DNA from: Plebeiibacterium sediminum
GTDB taxonomy: Bacteria > Bacteroidota > Bacteroidia > Bacteroidales > Marinilabiliaceae
Direction of reading: 5' to 3'
Length of the DNA: 64,000 bases
NCBI RefSeq assembly: GCF_026013605.1
Contig: NZ_JAPDPJ010000014.1
Span: 44,620 to 108,619 of the forward strand
Program-made: the position numbers and the translations under genes
Shown: positions 44,354 through 54,407 of the stretch, one piece after another
How positions within the stretch are numbered: position 1 is the first letter of the stretch
Layout of the letters: every line of letters starts with the position of its first letter
Notes under the pieces: generated by a model
Database searches by the model: none
What the model saw: only the letters and a program-made list of their open reading frames with translations
What the model was told of the DNA's origin: nothing

Positions 44354-45883
44354 CTACTCCCACTCAATTGTTGCTGGTGGTTTTGAACTTATATCATAAA
44401 CAACTCTGTTTACTCCTTTTACTTTATTAATAATATCATTAGATACTTTTGCAAGGAATTCATATGGTAAATGCACCCAATCCGCAGTCATACCATCTGT
44501 AGAAGAAACTGCTCTTAAAGCAACCACTCTCTCATATGTTCTCTCATCCCCCATAACTCCAACAGACTGCACTGGAAGTAACATTGCTCCTGCCTGCCAT
44601 ACATCATCATAAAGTTCATTATCTTTTAATCCCTGTATAAAGATATGATCTACTTCCTGAAGGATGTTAATTTTCTCTTCGGTGATATCACCTAAAATAC
44701 GAATTGCTAAACCAGGTCCCGGGAAAGGATGACGACCAAGTAATGCTGGTGATATTCCTAACGCACTACCTACACGACGAACTTCATCTTTGAACAACAA
44801 ATTTAATGGCTCAACAACCTTCAAATTCATCTTTTCAGGTAATCCACCTACATTATGATGCGACTTAATTGTAGCAGAAGGTCCATTAACAGAAACTGAT
44901 TCAATTACATCAGGATAAATAGTACCTTGAGCTAACCATTTTACATCCTGAATTTTGTGTGCTTCCTTATCGAATGTTTCAATAAAAACGCGACCAATTA
45001 TCTTTCTTTTTGTTTCTGGATCCGACACACCTGCAAGTTCACTTAAAAACTCTTGTTTTGCATCAACTCCAATAACATTTAAGCCCATATGTTGATATGA
45101 ATCCAAAACATTTTGGTATTCATTCTTTCTCAATAATCCATTATCAACAAAGATACAAGTAAGGTTATCACCAATTGCCTTGTTTAATAAAACACCAGCA
45201 ACTGTTGAATCAACACCACCTGATAAACCTAAAACAACTTTATCATTACCTAACTTTTCTTTTAAAGAAGCTACTGTTGAATCTACGAAAGAATCTGGTG
45301 TCCAATCCTGAGAACAACCACAAATTGAAACAACAAAATTGAAAAGTATTGTTTTACCGTCTGTAGAATGATAAACTTCAGGGTGGAATTGTAATCCCCA
45401 TGTATTTTCGCCTTTTACCTCGTAAGCAGCAACCTTTACATCTCCAGTACTTGCAATTATAGAATAATTTTCAGGTAAATTTACTATAGTATCGCCATGC
45501 GACATCCATACTTGAGAATGTTCGGGCACACCTGTCATTAATTCATTGCCTCTATCAATAAATCCAAGATTTGCTCTACCATACTCTCTGGTATTTGAAG
45601 GTTTTACTTCACCGCCAAAAAACTGAGATAAGAATTGAGCACCATAGCAAACTCCTAATAATGGATACTTACCTTTAATACTTTTTAAATCTGGAATTGG
45701 AGCCTCTTCATCTCGCACACTATAAGGGCTACCTGAAAGAATTACTCCTTTTACACTACTATCTAACTCTGGTACTGAATGAAAAGGATGAATTTCACAG
45801 TACACATTTAACTCTCTTACCCTACGGGCAATTAGCTGGGTATATTGTGACCCAAAGTCAAGAATAACTATTTTTTCTTGCAT
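44354..45883 (-). CDS. guaA: GMP synthase (glutamine-hydrolysing)
   Basis: A 509-residue enzyme. The class I glutamine amidotransferase domain (1-190) has the [19 protein letters not shown] start and catalytic Cys in GVCYGAQF. The PP-loop ATPase has GLSGGVDST near 225-233. The dimerisation domain ends KPPATIEWE, which is the highly conserved GuaA C-terminus. It converts XMP to GMP. It has a minus-7 box at 45927-45934 and a strong terminator. The length is normal for bacteria. Confidence 0.98.
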   Translation of the reverse strand: MQEKIVILDFGSQYTQLIARRVRELNVYCEIHPFHSVPELDSSVKGVILSGSPYSVRDEEAPIPDLKSIKGKYPLLGVCYGAQFLSQFFGGEVKPSNTREYGRANLGFIDRGNELMTGVPEHSQVWMSHGDTIVNLPENYSIIASTGDVKVAAYEVKGENTWGLQFHPEVYHSTDGKTILFNFVVSICGCSQDWTPDSFVDSTVASLKEKLGNDKVVLGLSGGVDSTVAGVLLNKAIGDNLTCIFVDNGLLRKNEYQNVLDSYQHMGLNVIGVDAKQEFLSELAGVSDPETKRKIIGRVFIETFDKEAHKIQDVKWLAQGTIYPDVIESVSVNGPSATIKSHHNVGGLPEKMNLKVVEPLNLLFKDEVRRVGSALGISPALLGRHPFPGPGLAIRILGDITEEKINILQEVDHIFIQGLKDNELYDDVWQAGAMLLPVQSVGVMGDERTYERVVALRAVSSTDGMTADWVHLPYEFLAKVSNDIINKVKGVNRVVYDISSKPPATIEWE

Positions 45884-45926
45884 TAAACAGAGGCTTAATG
45901 GGTTTATAAATTATTTAAATTTTTCG

Positions 45927-45934
45927 CAAATATA
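45927..45934 (-). promoter_or_regulatory. Putative guaA promoter, minus-7 box
   Basis: On the minus strand TATATTTG, about 44 nt before the guaA start. I find no clear TTG partner. Confidence 0.35.
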
Positions 45935-45962
45935 GGGATTAAAATCCACTTTTTTAAGATAA

Positions 45963-46883
45963 TTATGCTAATGTTACCACAACACCTTCTCTACCCAAAA
46001 CTGTATTTTCAAAAACAGTTTTGGCTTCTTCCAAAAAAAGACTCAAATCTTTATATCGAGTAGAGTAATGCCCAATCATCAATTGTTTTACATTAGCTTC
46101 CTTAGCTATATTAGCGGCTTGTTCAGCTGTACTATGATAAGTTTTATGAGCCAACTTTTTATCTTCTTTTAAAAAAGTACTCTCATGATACAGTAAATCC
46201 ACATCTTTTATTTGATCAATAGCTTTCTTTGCCGGCCTGGTATCCGTACAAAATGCATATGCTAGTGGCTTGGGTGGTTCAATGGTAATATCTTCGTTTA
46301 ATATCAATTCTCCATCTTTAGTATAATAAGGTTCACCATGTTTAATGGCAATGATTTCTTTTATTGATGGTTGATATTTAAATACAAATTCTTTACGAAC
46401 TTTTCTCTCTGCAACTTTTTCTTTAAACAAGAAACCTACAGTAGGAACTCTGTGAACTAAAGGAATAGTATAAACTTCCATATTCTTATCCTCATAGATC
46501 ATATCCTGTTTTTTCCAATCAAAACAATCGAATATAACTTTAAAGGGCATGTCTTTACAGAAATAATCCAATTGTGGCACTAATATTTTTTCCAGGTCGG
46601 GATGACAATGAATATGCAAATCAACAATTCTTCCAAGCAAACCCATTGTTGAGATAAGGCCGATTAAACCAAAACAATGATCGCCATGTAAGTGCGAAAT
46701 AAAAATATGATTTATCTTAGAAAACTTAATCCTATTTCTTCTTAACTGAATTTGCGTTCCCTCTCCACAATCTATCAAAAAAAACCGCTCAGATACATTG
46801 AGCACCTGAGCGGTTGGATATCTTTCAGAAGTTGGTAATGCTGAGTTACTTCCTAAGATGGTAATTGAAAATGTTTTCGACAT
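45963..46883 (-). CDS. rnz: Ribonuclease Z
   Basis: A 306-residue metallo-beta-lactamase-fold endonuclease that matures tRNA 3' ends. It has SNSALPTSERYPTAQVLN at the start, metal motif HLHGDHCFG near 63-71, and a later ligand set: Asp in CDTRP, and His in ISHLH/KQLMIGHYSTRY. The tRNA-recognition arm region is KHGEPYYTKDGELI. Since both tRNA genes in this window lack an encoded CCA, this enzyme is the expected processor. It starts one base before the STAS gene ends. Confidence 0.95.
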   Translation of the reverse strand: MSKTFSITILGSNSALPTSERYPTAQVLNVSERFFLIDCGEGTQIQLRRNRIKFSKINHIFISHLHGDHCFGLIGLISTMGLLGRIVDLHIHCHPDLEKILVPQLDYFCKDMPFKVIFDCFDWKKQDMIYEDKNMEVYTIPLVHRVPTVGFLFKEKVAERKVRKEFVFKYQPSIKEIIAIKHGEPYYTKDGELILNEDITIEPPKPLAYAFCTDTRPAKKAIDQIKDVDLLYHESTFLKEDKKLAHKTYHSTAEQAANIAKEANVKQLMIGHYSTRYKDLSLFLEEAKTVFENTVLGREGVVVTLA

Positions 46884-47236
46884 TATTTTTCAATAGCTTT
46901 CTTCATTAATTCAACACCTTCATCAAGATCTGAAGCAATAGTTAGCACTGAATCTAACTGCGAAACAGAGATTAATCTCTCTACCGCGGGTTGTAGTCCA
47001 GATAAAACAAACACTCCATCAGCATTTTTACACAACCTATTAGCTACAAGAATAGCACTCAATCCAGATGAATCACAATAACTTGATTTACCAAGGTCCA
47101 AAAGAATATTGCGTTCTCCATTACCTGATAATAATACAAGTTCAGACTTAAGAGAAGGCGCAATATGCGTATCTAGTTTTTCCTTTAAAATCTGAATAAG
47201 TGTGAAATCATCTAATTTATCTATTTTAAAGTCCAT
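46883..47236 (-). CDS. STAS-domain protein (anti-sigma factor antagonist-like)
   Basis: A 117-residue STAS domain. The phosphorylation-site region is SSYCDSSGLSAIL, with Asp55-Ser56-Ser57. Antagonists of this type are controlled by a Ser kinase of the GHKL family. No such kinase or sigma factor is adjacent, although a GHKL protein (SiaB-type) lies about 5 kb away. The gene overlaps rnz by one base and lies 44 bp downstream of rpsA, so it may be co-expressed with both. Confidence 0.85.
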   Translation of the reverse strand: MDFKIDKLDDFTLIQILKEKLDTHIAPSLKSELVLLSGNGERNILLDLGKSSYCDSSGLSAILVANRLCKNADGVFVLSGLQPAVERLISVSQLDSVLTIASDLDEGVELMKKAIEK

Positions 47237-47280
47237 CTGTAAAAAGAATTTATTGAATACTACTCATTTAGGCTACTTAA

Positions 47281-49131
47281 TTACTTCTGCTCGTCTTGCT
47301 CCATTTTATCTTTTAGAGCTTGTAAGCTAGAAATATCACCTAATGTAGTCTTTTCTAAGTTATCTTTCAACTTCTTAACGCCTTTTTTCGTAGTTTTTAC
47401 TTGTGCAGCTTTTTCTGTATCATCTGCAGCTTTTTTCTCATCCTCAAAAACTCTTGAGTGTGAAAGGATTATACGCTTAGACGCTTTATTAAATTCGATT
47501 ACTTTAAAATCTAATTTTTCATCAACCTTAGCTTGAGAACCATCTTCTTTAACTAAATGACGAGGAGTTGCAAAACCTTCTACTCCATAAGGAAGAGAAA
47601 TTACAGCACCTTTGTCGAATAATTCCATGATAGTTCCTTCGTGAATTGAATCAACAGTAAACATTGTTTCAAATACATCCCAAGGATTTTCTTCTAATTG
47701 CTTATGACCAAGACTTAATCTTCTGTTTTCTTTGTCAATTTCTAAAACAACAACATCAACAACATCTCCAATTGAAGTAAATTCAGCTGGGTGTTTAATT
47801 TTCTTAGTCCAAGAAAGATCTGAGATATGGATTAATCCATCAATACCTTCTTCAATCTCTACAAATACACCAAAGTTTGTAAAGTTTCTAACTTTAGCCT
47901 GGTGCTTAGATCCTACTGCGTAGCTTTCTTCAATTTTTTCCCATGGATCAGCTTTTAATTGCTTAATTCCAAGAGACATCTTACGCTCATCACGATCTAA
48001 AGTAAGAATAGTAGCTTCTACTTCATCACCTACTTTTAAGAAATCTTGTGCACTTCTTAAGTGTTGTGACCAAGACATTTCAGAAACGTGAATTAAACCT
48101 TCTACACCTGGAGCGATTTCAACAAACGCACCGTAGTCAGCCATAACAACCACTTTTCCTTTTACTTTATCACCAACTTTAAGCTCTGCATCTAAAGAAT
48201 CCCAAGGATGAGAAGTTAATTGTTTTAAACCTAAAGCAATACGTTTTTTCTCATCATCAAAATCAAGAATTACAACATTTAATTTTTGATCTAACTGAAC
48301 GATTTCTTCTGGATGAGTTACGCGACCCCAAGATAAATCTGTGATGTGGATAAGTCCGTCCACTCCACCAAGGTCGATAAACACCCCGTAAGAAGTAATG
48401 TTTTTAACAGTTCCCTCAAGAACTTGTCCTTTTTCAAGCTTAGAAATAATATCTTTTTTCTGTTGCTCAAGTTCTGCTTCAATAAGAGCTTTGTGAGATA
48501 CAACAACGTTTTTAAATTCTGGGTTGATTTTAACAACTTTGAATTCCATTGTTTTACCTACATACATATCGTAGTCACGAATTGGTTTCACATCAATTTG
48601 TGAACCTGGAAGGAAAGCTTCAATTCCAAATACATCTACAATCATACCACCTTTAGTACGACACTTAATGTATCCTTTGATAACTTCGTCATTTTCTAAA
48701 GCTGCATTAACTCTATCCCAAGAACGTAATGCACGTGCTTTTTTGTGAGAAAGAACTAATTGACCTTTTTTATCCTCTTGGCTTTCTACATAAACTTCAA
48801 CTTTATCACCTACAGCTAATTCTGGGTTATAACGAAATTCATTTCTAGAAATAATACCATCAGATTTAAAACCAATGTTAATTACAACTTCTCTTTTGCT
48901 TAATGCGATAACTTCACCTTCAATAACTTCTTTTTCAGAGATTGTAGAAAGAGTTTTATCATACATTTTTTCTAGATCAGCTTTTGATCCAGTTTTTCCA
49001 AATACTTCTCCTTGCTCAAACTCATCCCAATCAAAGTTTGCATCAGAAGTTGTTGCAGTCACGTTTGCTGCTTCATTTTTTACTTCAGGAGTTTCGTTTA
49101 ATTCCTGAGCATTTTCATTTACTTCACTCAT
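47281..49131 (-). CDS. rpsA: 30S ribosomal protein S1
   Basis: A 616-residue protein with six S1 RNA-binding domains, at about 57-122, 140-205, 222-290, 308-376, 393-462 and 478-548. The strongest are GTVKNITSYGVFIDLGGVDG and KVVVMADYGAFVEIAPGVEG. The N-terminal acidic tail (about 1-50) binds the 30S subunit, and the tail after 550 is charged. It helps translation start on mRNAs without a strong Shine-Dalgarno, which suits this genome. Codon use looks highly expressed. It has a minus-7 box at 49185-49192. Confidence 0.97.
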   Translation of the reverse strand: MSEVNENAQELNETPEVKNEAANVTATTSDANFDWDEFEQGEVFGKTGSKADLEKMYDKTLSTISEKEVIEGEVIALSKREVVINIGFKSDGIISRNEFRYNPELAVGDKVEVYVESQEDKKGQLVLSHKKARALRSWDRVNAALENDEVIKGYIKCRTKGGMIVDVFGIEAFLPGSQIDVKPIRDYDMYVGKTMEFKVVKINPEFKNVVVSHKALIEAELEQQKKDIISKLEKGQVLEGTVKNITSYGVFIDLGGVDGLIHITDLSWGRVTHPEEIVQLDQKLNVVILDFDDEKKRIALGLKQLTSHPWDSLDAELKVGDKVKGKVVVMADYGAFVEIAPGVEGLIHVSEMSWSQHLRSAQDFLKVGDEVEATILTLDRDERKMSLGIKQLKADPWEKIEESYAVGSKHQAKVRNFTNFGVFVEIEEGIDGLIHISDLSWTKKIKHPAEFTSIGDVVDVVVLEIDKENRRLSLGHKQLEENPWDVFETMFTVDSIHEGTIMELFDKGAVISLPYGVEGFATPRHLVKEDGSQAKVDEKLDFKVIEFNKASKRIILSHSRVFEDEKKAADDTEKAAQVKTTKKGVKKLKDNLEKTTLGDISSLQALKDKMEQDEQK

Positions 49132-49184
49132 TGTAAATCAATTAATTACTAGTAGTTAGACATTATATTTTATAAAAACAGGTG

Positions 49185-49192
49185 CAAAAGTA
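49185..49192 (-). promoter_or_regulatory. Putative rpsA promoter, minus-7 box
   Basis: On the minus strand TACTTTTG, about 53 nt before the rpsA start. Candidate TTG elements are at the wrong spacing. Confidence 0.35.
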
Positions 49193-49447
49193 CAAACTTT
49201 TAACCAAATTCTCTTATAACCAACAGGATATTTTAATCATTTCTTAAAAAAACAATTACACAAACTAGGTTATCCATATAAATACAACGATTATTCATTA
49301 ACATGTAGAAATACAATACAACTTTATATAATATAGTATTGCTGGCTTTTTACTAAACCTCATTTCATCAAATAAATTTGTTTTTTAATTGCAGAGACAT
49401 CTACTTTTATCAAAAAGTATGACTTCATCCAATTATTGGAAAGTATA

Positions 49448-49479
49448 TTGTCTTAAATTAACAAAAATCTTTACTTTTG
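49448..49479 (+). promoter_or_regulatory. Promoter of ugd
   Basis: TTG (49448-49450), 21 bp, TACTTTTG (49472-49479), followed by a leader of about 46 nt before the ugd ATG. Confidence 0.5.
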
Positions 49480-49532
49480 AGGCTGGTAAAAAATTAACGA
49501 GATACCTTATAACAAAATAAAACTTTAAACAA

Positions 49533-50861
49533 ATGAAAATTTCTATTGTTGGAACCGGATACGTTGGACTTGTATCAGGAACTTGTTTTGCTGATGTTGG
49601 AGTAAATGTTACATGTGTTGACATTGACGAAAAAAAAATTGAAAACCTTAAGAATGGTATCATTCCAATATATGAACCCGGTCTAGAAACAATGGTTCAT
49701 GATAACATTGAAAAAGGCAGATTATTCTTTACCACAAGTATAAAGGATTCGCTTGAAAATTCAGATATTGTTTTTATTGCAGTAGGAACACCACCTGACG
49801 AAGATGGAAGTGCTGACTTAAAATATGTATTAGAAGTAGCTCGCCAAATTGGAAGAAACATTAATCATTATGTGGTTGTAGTTACTAAAAGTACAGTACC
49901 TATTGGAACTGCTAAAAAAGTTAAGGCGGCAATTACTGACGAATTGGAAAAAAGAGGTGTTGAAGTAGAATTTGATGTTGCTTCAAATCCGGAATTCCTT
50001 AAAGAGGGAAATGCTATTGAAGATTTCTTAAAACCGGACCGTATTGTTGTTGGTACAGAATCTGAAAAAGCAGAAAAAACAATGCAGCGCCTATATAAAC
50101 CATTCCTTTTAAATGGTCATCCAATTATTTTCATGGATATTCCATCTTCAGAAATGACTAAATACGCAGCCAACTCAATGCTTGCTACAAAAATTAGCTT
50201 TATGAACGATATGGCCAATTTGTGCGAAATTGTTGGTGCAGATATTACTTCTGTAAGAAAAGGTATTGGTTCTGATGCTCGTATTGGAAACAAATTTATA
50301 TATGCAGGAGCTGGATATGGAGGTTCTTGTTTTCCAAAGGATGTAAAAGCAGTAATTAAAACAGCAAATGACCATCAATATAAATTAAGATTACTTCAAG
50401 CTGTTGAAGATGTGAATAACGATCAAAAACACGTTCTTGTAAGAAAAATAAAAGAAGAGTTTGGTAGCAATCTTGAAAACAAAACATTTGCGCTTTGGGG
50501 ATTATCTTTTAAACCTAAAACAGATGACATGCGAGAAGCCCCTGCTCTGGTTCTGATTGAGGAGCTAATCAAAATGGGAGCCAAAGTTAAAGCCTATGAT
50601 CCGGTAGCTATGGAAGAAGCTCAAAGAATTCTTGGTGATAAAATTGAATATGGAAAAGATCCTTACGAAGTTTTAATTGATACTGAAGCATTAATTGTTA
50701 TCACTGAATGGCCTGAATTCAGAATTCCAAATTTTAAAGTTTTAGAGAAATTATTAAACAACAAAATTATTTTTGACGGTAGAAACATTTATGATCCTGA
50801 AGAAATTGTTGAAAATGGTTTTACTTATTATAGCATAGGTAGAAAACCTTTAAAACCATAG
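49533..50861 (+). CDS. ugd: UDP-glucose 6-dehydrogenase
   Basis: A 442-residue NAD-dependent dehydrogenase. The N-terminal Rossmann motif is GTGYVGLVSG (7-16). The catalytic Cys is in YGGSCFPKD. The C-terminal nucleotide-binding domain has LSFKPKTDDMREAP, the usual family motif. It oxidises UDP-glucose to UDP-glucuronate, which the next gene can decarboxylate to UDP-xylose. It has its own promoter and a 13-bp stem terminator (50946-50979), so it is transcribed separately from the next gene in at least part of the messages. Confidence 0.96.
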   Translation: MKISIVGTGYVGLVSGTCFADVGVNVTCVDIDEKKIENLKNGIIPIYEPGLETMVHDNIEKGRLFFTTSIKDSLENSDIVFIAVGTPPDEDGSADLKYVLEVARQIGRNINHYVVVVTKSTVPIGTAKKVKAAITDELEKRGVEVEFDVASNPEFLKEGNAIEDFLKPDRIVVGTESEKAEKTMQRLYKPFLLNGHPIIFMDIPSSEMTKYAANSMLATKISFMNDMANLCEIVGADITSVRKGIGSDARIGNKFIYAGAGYGGSCFPKDVKAVIKTANDHQYKLRLLQAVEDVNNDQKHVLVRKIKEEFGSNLENKTFALWGLSFKPKTDDMREAPALVLIEELIKMGAKVKAYDPVAMEEAQRILGDKIEYGKDPYEVLIDTEALIVITEWPEFRIPNFKVLEKLLNNKIIFDGRNIYDPEEIVENGFTYYSIGRKPLKP

Positions 50862-50945
50862 TAAATATTATTTCGCAAGCTTAATATTAAACATATTTCA
50901 CTTTGCGATCATATTTAATTATAATAAAACATTAAGCAATAAGAT

Positions 50946-50979
50946 TTGAGTTTAAACAAGCATTTTTGTTTAAACTCAA
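50946..50979 (+). terminator. Terminator-like hairpin after ugd
   Basis: Perfect 13-bp arms TTGAGTTTAAACA and TGTTTAAACTCAA around an 8-nt loop, then TTTATATG. It could limit read-through into the decarboxylase gene. Confidence 0.6.
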
Positions 50980-51073
50980 TTTATATGAAACGAGCCATGA
51001 GAAATCTTTTTCGCACAGGGAAATGATCTAATTTGGCGAGTTCCATGTGAAAATAAAAATCAAATTAAAACAC

Positions 51074-52021
51074 ATGAAACGGATATTAGTAACAGGAGGT
51101 GCTGGTTTTATTGGCTCTCACCTGTGTGAAAGATTATTAAATGATGGTAATGAAGTTATTTGTATAGACAATTACTTCACAGGTAGTAAATCAAATGTTA
51201 TTCATTTACTAGAAAATCCTTACTTTGAATTAATCAGACACGATGTAACTCATCCTTATTTTATTGAGGTGGATGAAATATACAATTTAGCTTGTCCTGC
51301 ATCACCTGTTCATTATCAGTTCAATTCAATAAAAACCATAAAAACATCAGTAATGGGAGCTATTAATATGCTTGGTTTAGCCAAACGTATTAAAGCAAGA
51401 GTTTTACAAGCCTCAACATCTGAAGTTTATGGAGATCCTGAAATTCATCCGCAAAAAGAAAGCTATTGGGGAAATGTAAATCCAATTGGTATTAGATCTT
51501 GTTATGATGAAGGTAAACGTTGTGCTGAAAGTTTATTCTTCAATTATCACCAACAAAATAATGTGGATATTAAAGTAATCAGAATTTTCAACACATACGG
51601 TCCACGAATGAATCCTAACGACGGAAGAGTGGTTTCAAATTTTATTGTTCAAGCTTTAAAAGGTGAAGACATTACCATATTTGGCGATGGTCAACAAACA
51701 AGAAGCTTTCAATATGTTGATGATCTAATTGAAGGCATGATTCGAATGATGAACTCCCGTAATGATTTTCATGGACCCGTTAACATTGGTAATCCGAATG
51801 AGTTCACAATGTTAGAATTAGCTGAGCAAGTAATTGAATTAACAAATTCAAAATCAAAACTTACTTATTTACCTCTTCCTGCTGATGATCCTACACAAAG
51901 ACAACCTGACATAACTCTTGCAAAAAAAGAGTTAAATAACTGGGAACCAACAGTACAACTAAGAGAGGGATTAACCAAAACAATTGAATTTTTCGATAAT
52001 CTTTTAAAAAATCCAAAATAA
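51074..52021 (+). CDS. UDP-glucuronate decarboxylase (UDP-xylose synthase)
   Basis: A short-chain-dehydrogenase-fold protein. The chosen start is the ATG at 51074 ([17 protein letters not shown]), 315 residues. A GTG 27 nt upstream would add nine residues of no clear use. The Rossmann GGAGFIG is at the N-terminus. The substrate-binding stretch [17 protein letters not shown] and the active-site STSEVYGDP...YDEGKR with Tyr/Lys pair are characteristic of UXS enzymes and differ from RfbB. It should convert UDP-glucuronate from the preceding ugd gene into UDP-xylose. It lies just before rfbA. Confidence 0.9.
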   Translation: MKRILVTGGAGFIGSHLCERLLNDGNEVICIDNYFTGSKSNVIHLLENPYFELIRHDVTHPYFIEVDEIYNLACPASPVHYQFNSIKTIKTSVMGAINMLGLAKRIKARVLQASTSEVYGDPEIHPQKESYWGNVNPIGIRSCYDEGKRCAESLFFNYHQQNNVDIKVIRIFNTYGPRMNPNDGRVVSNFIVQALKGEDITIFGDGQQTRSFQYVDDLIEGMIRMMNSRNDFHGPVNIGNPNEFTMLELAEQVIELTNSKSKLTYLPLPADDPTQRQPDITLAKKELNNWEPTVQLREGLTKTIEFFDNLLKNPK

Positions 52022-52034
52022 ACCCTAATTACAT

Positions 52035-52907
52035 ATGGCAAATTACAAAGGAATTATTCTTGCAGGAGGTTCTGGAACAAGACTCTACCCTATTACACAA
52101 AGTATATCAAAACAAATTATACCAGTGTATAATAAACCGATGATATATTATCCTCTATCCGTATTAATGCTTGCTGGAATCAAAGAAATATTAATTATCT
52201 CAACACCACAGGATCTTCCTTTGTACAAAAACTTATTTGGTGATGGCAACCAATTAGGACTTACCTTATCTTATGCAGAACAGCCTAGTCCTGATGGTTT
52301 AGCTCAAGCCTTTATTATTGGTGAAGAGTTTATCGGAGACGATAATGTATGTTTAATTTTGGGTGACAATATTTTCTTTGGATACGATTTTTCCAAATTA
52401 CTTTCTCAAACTGTAAAAGAAAATACAGGAGCTACAGTTTTTGGATATTATGTAACAGATCCGGAACGATATGGAGTTGCGGAATTTGATGCTAATAATA
52501 ATGTAATTAGTATTGAAGAGAAGCCTGAAAATCCCAAATCGAATTACGCTGTAACAGGTTTATACTTTTACAATAACTCAGTTGTTCAAAAAGCAAAATC
52601 ATTAAAACCTTCTCCCAGAGGAGAATTAGAAATTACAGACTTGAATAAGATCTTTCTTGAAGAAGGTGATTTAAAAGTAAATTTAATGGGCCGCGGTATG
52701 GCTTGGTTAGATACCGGAACTCATGACAGCATGTTGGAAGCCTCTAACTTTATTGCAACAATAGAACATCGACAAGGATTAATGGTGGCTTGTTTAGAAG
52801 AAATTGCATTCAATAAAGGATACATTAACAAAGACCAATTATTAAAATTAGCAGAGCCTTTAGCTAAAAATGAATATGGAGCTTATTTAAAAAGAATTGC
52901 AAAATAA
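52035..52907 (+). CDS. rfbA: Glucose-1-phosphate thymidylyltransferase
   Basis: A 290-residue nucleotidyltransferase. The nucleotide-binding start is [16 protein letters not shown] and a GDNIFFG segment marks the metal and sugar site. Long-form RmlA with [14 protein letters not shown] and [10 protein letters not shown]. It makes dTDP-glucose, the first step of dTDP-rhamnose synthesis. It is 13 bp after the UXS gene and 43 bp before rfbC. Confidence 0.97.
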   Translation: MANYKGIILAGGSGTRLYPITQSISKQIIPVYNKPMIYYPLSVLMLAGIKEILIISTPQDLPLYKNLFGDGNQLGLTLSYAEQPSPDGLAQAFIIGEEFIGDDNVCLILGDNIFFGYDFSKLLSQTVKENTGATVFGYYVTDPERYGVAEFDANNNVISIEEKPENPKSNYAVTGLYFYNNSVVQKAKSLKPSPRGELEITDLNKIFLEEGDLKVNLMGRGMAWLDTGTHDSMLEASNFIATIEHRQGLMVACLEEIAFNKGYINKDQLLKLAEPLAKNEYGAYLKRIAK

Positions 52908-52950
52908 ATTAAGCATACAATCCTATAAAATATTTAGGTACTAATAATAT

Positions 52951-53499
52951 ATGGAAATTTTAAAGACAGATATAAAAGACTTACTTATTATAAAACCAAA
53001 TAAATTTGTTGATTCAAGAGGATTTTTCCTTGAATCATACAATAAAGAACGCTATTATACATTAGACATAGTCAATGAATTCGTTCAGGATAATGTTTCC
53101 TGTTCTCAATATGGAGTAATAAGAGGTTTACACTATCAACTAGCCCCCTATTCACAGGCCAAACTAGTTCAGGTTTTAAAAGGAAAGATTATTGACGCCG
53201 TTGTTGATTTAAGAAGAGACTCTGATACATTTGGAAAAAGTTTTAGCATTGAATTATCACAGGAAAACGGATTACAATTATTAGTACCTAGAGGTTTTGC
53301 TCATGGTTTTTCCGTATTAAGCAATGAAGTTATATTTTCCTATAAATGTGATAATTTATACAACAAAGAGGCAGAAAGAGGTCTATTATATAACGACCCC
53401 AATCTTAATATAAACTGGCAAATACCAACAAACGAAGCCATTGTATCTGAAAAAGATTTGCTTCACCCACATTTTAAAGATGCTGAATATAATTTTTAA
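52951..53499 (+). CDS. rfbC: dTDP-4-dehydrorhamnose 3,5-epimerase
   Basis: A 182-residue cupin-fold enzyme. RmlC motifs are FVDSRGFFLESYN, QDNVSCSQYGVIRGLHYQ with the active-site His, and RGFAHGFSVLS. It epimerises dTDP-4-keto-6-deoxyglucose at C3 and C5. It sits between rfbA and rfbD with gaps of 43 and 8 bp. Confidence 0.96.
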   Translation: MEILKTDIKDLLIIKPNKFVDSRGFFLESYNKERYYTLDIVNEFVQDNVSCSQYGVIRGLHYQLAPYSQAKLVQVLKGKIIDAVVDLRRDSDTFGKSFSIELSQENGLQLLVPRGFAHGFSVLSNEVIFSYKCDNLYNKEAERGLLYNDPNLNINWQIPTNEAIVSEKDLLHPHFKDAEYNF

Positions 53500-53507
53500 C
53501 TATAGAA

Positions 53508-54386
53508 ATGATTAAAGTATTAATTACAGGAGGAAAAGGTCAATTAGGTCAAAGTTTTCAATCAATTTCAAACAAATTTGTTGATATCAACATATCTTTT
53601 ACTGATGTTGAAGACTTAAATATTTGCGACATTGACAATATTCGAGATTTTATTTCTGACAAAGATTATAACTATATTATTAATTGCGCAGCCTACACTG
53701 CTGTAGACAAAGCAGAAAGTGATAAAATTGCCAGTTTACAACTAAATGCCGAGGCAGTTAAAAATATTGGTATTGTAGCAAAGGAATTCAATATTCCTGT
53801 TATACATATATCTACTGATTATGTATTTGATGGCAACTCATTTAAGCCATATACAGAAAACGATTATGCCGTTCCTTCATCTTATTATGGTCAAACAAAG
53901 TTGTTAGGCGAAAAATATTTACTTGAAGAACAGCCCAATTCAATAATTATAAGAACAGCATGGTTATACTCTGAGTTTGGAAATAACTTTGTCAAAACAA
54001 TGATTAAACTTGGTAATGATAGAGACTTACTTAAAGTTGTTGTTGATCAGGTTGGCTCTCCAACCTATGCAGTAGATCTTGCCGAAGGAATTTTGAATAT
54101 AATTTTAAAAATTGAAAATAAATCAGTTAATTTTACACCTGGAATATATCATTTTAGTAATGAAGGTGTTTGTAGTTGGTATGATTTTACAATTAACATT
54201 CATCAATTAATGGGAATTGATTGCAATGTATTACCAATTGAATCAAAAGAGTATCCAACAGCAGCACCTCGTCCCTACTATAGTGTTCTTAATAAAACTA
54301 AAATAAAAACTACCTATAAGATAGAAATTCCATATTGGAGATTTAGTCTTGAAAAATGCTTACGTAAGTTAGCAACCAAAAACTAA
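53508..54386 (+). CDS. rfbD: dTDP-4-dehydrorhamnose reductase
   Basis: A 292-residue SDR-fold enzyme. The N-terminal motif is GGKGQLGQSF, the NCAAYTAVDKAESD stretch is the typical family signature, and the active-site pair is in STDYVFDG...YYGQTKLLGEK. It makes dTDP-L-rhamnose with NAD(P)H. It ends 21 bp before the phosphohexomutase gene. rfbB is not found in this block. Confidence 0.95.
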   Translation: MIKVLITGGKGQLGQSFQSISNKFVDINISFTDVEDLNICDIDNIRDFISDKDYNYIINCAAYTAVDKAESDKIASLQLNAEAVKNIGIVAKEFNIPVIHISTDYVFDGNSFKPYTENDYAVPSSYYGQTKLLGEKYLLEEQPNSIIIRTAWLYSEFGNNFVKTMIKLGNDRDLLKVVVDQVGSPTYAVDLAEGILNIILKIENKSVNFTPGIYHFSNEGVCSWYDFTINIHQLMGIDCNVLPIESKEYPTAAPRPYYSVLNKTKIKTTYKIEIPYWRFSLEKCLRKLATKN

Positions 54387-54407
54387 AACTAATAACAGAA
54401 AAATACA

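Larger units (their letters stand above)
49132..49532. other. Intergenic region of 401 bp
   Basis: Divergent spacer between rpsA and ugd. It contains minus-7 boxes for both genes (49185-49192 and 49448-49479). No gene is visible. Confidence 0.6.

Noticed and set aside
51074..52021. This epimerase-like gene as rfbB
   Set aside because: Active-site and substrate motifs ([26 protein letters not shown]) fit UDP-glucuronate decarboxylase rather than dTDP-glucose 4,6-dehydratase, and ugd precedes it.
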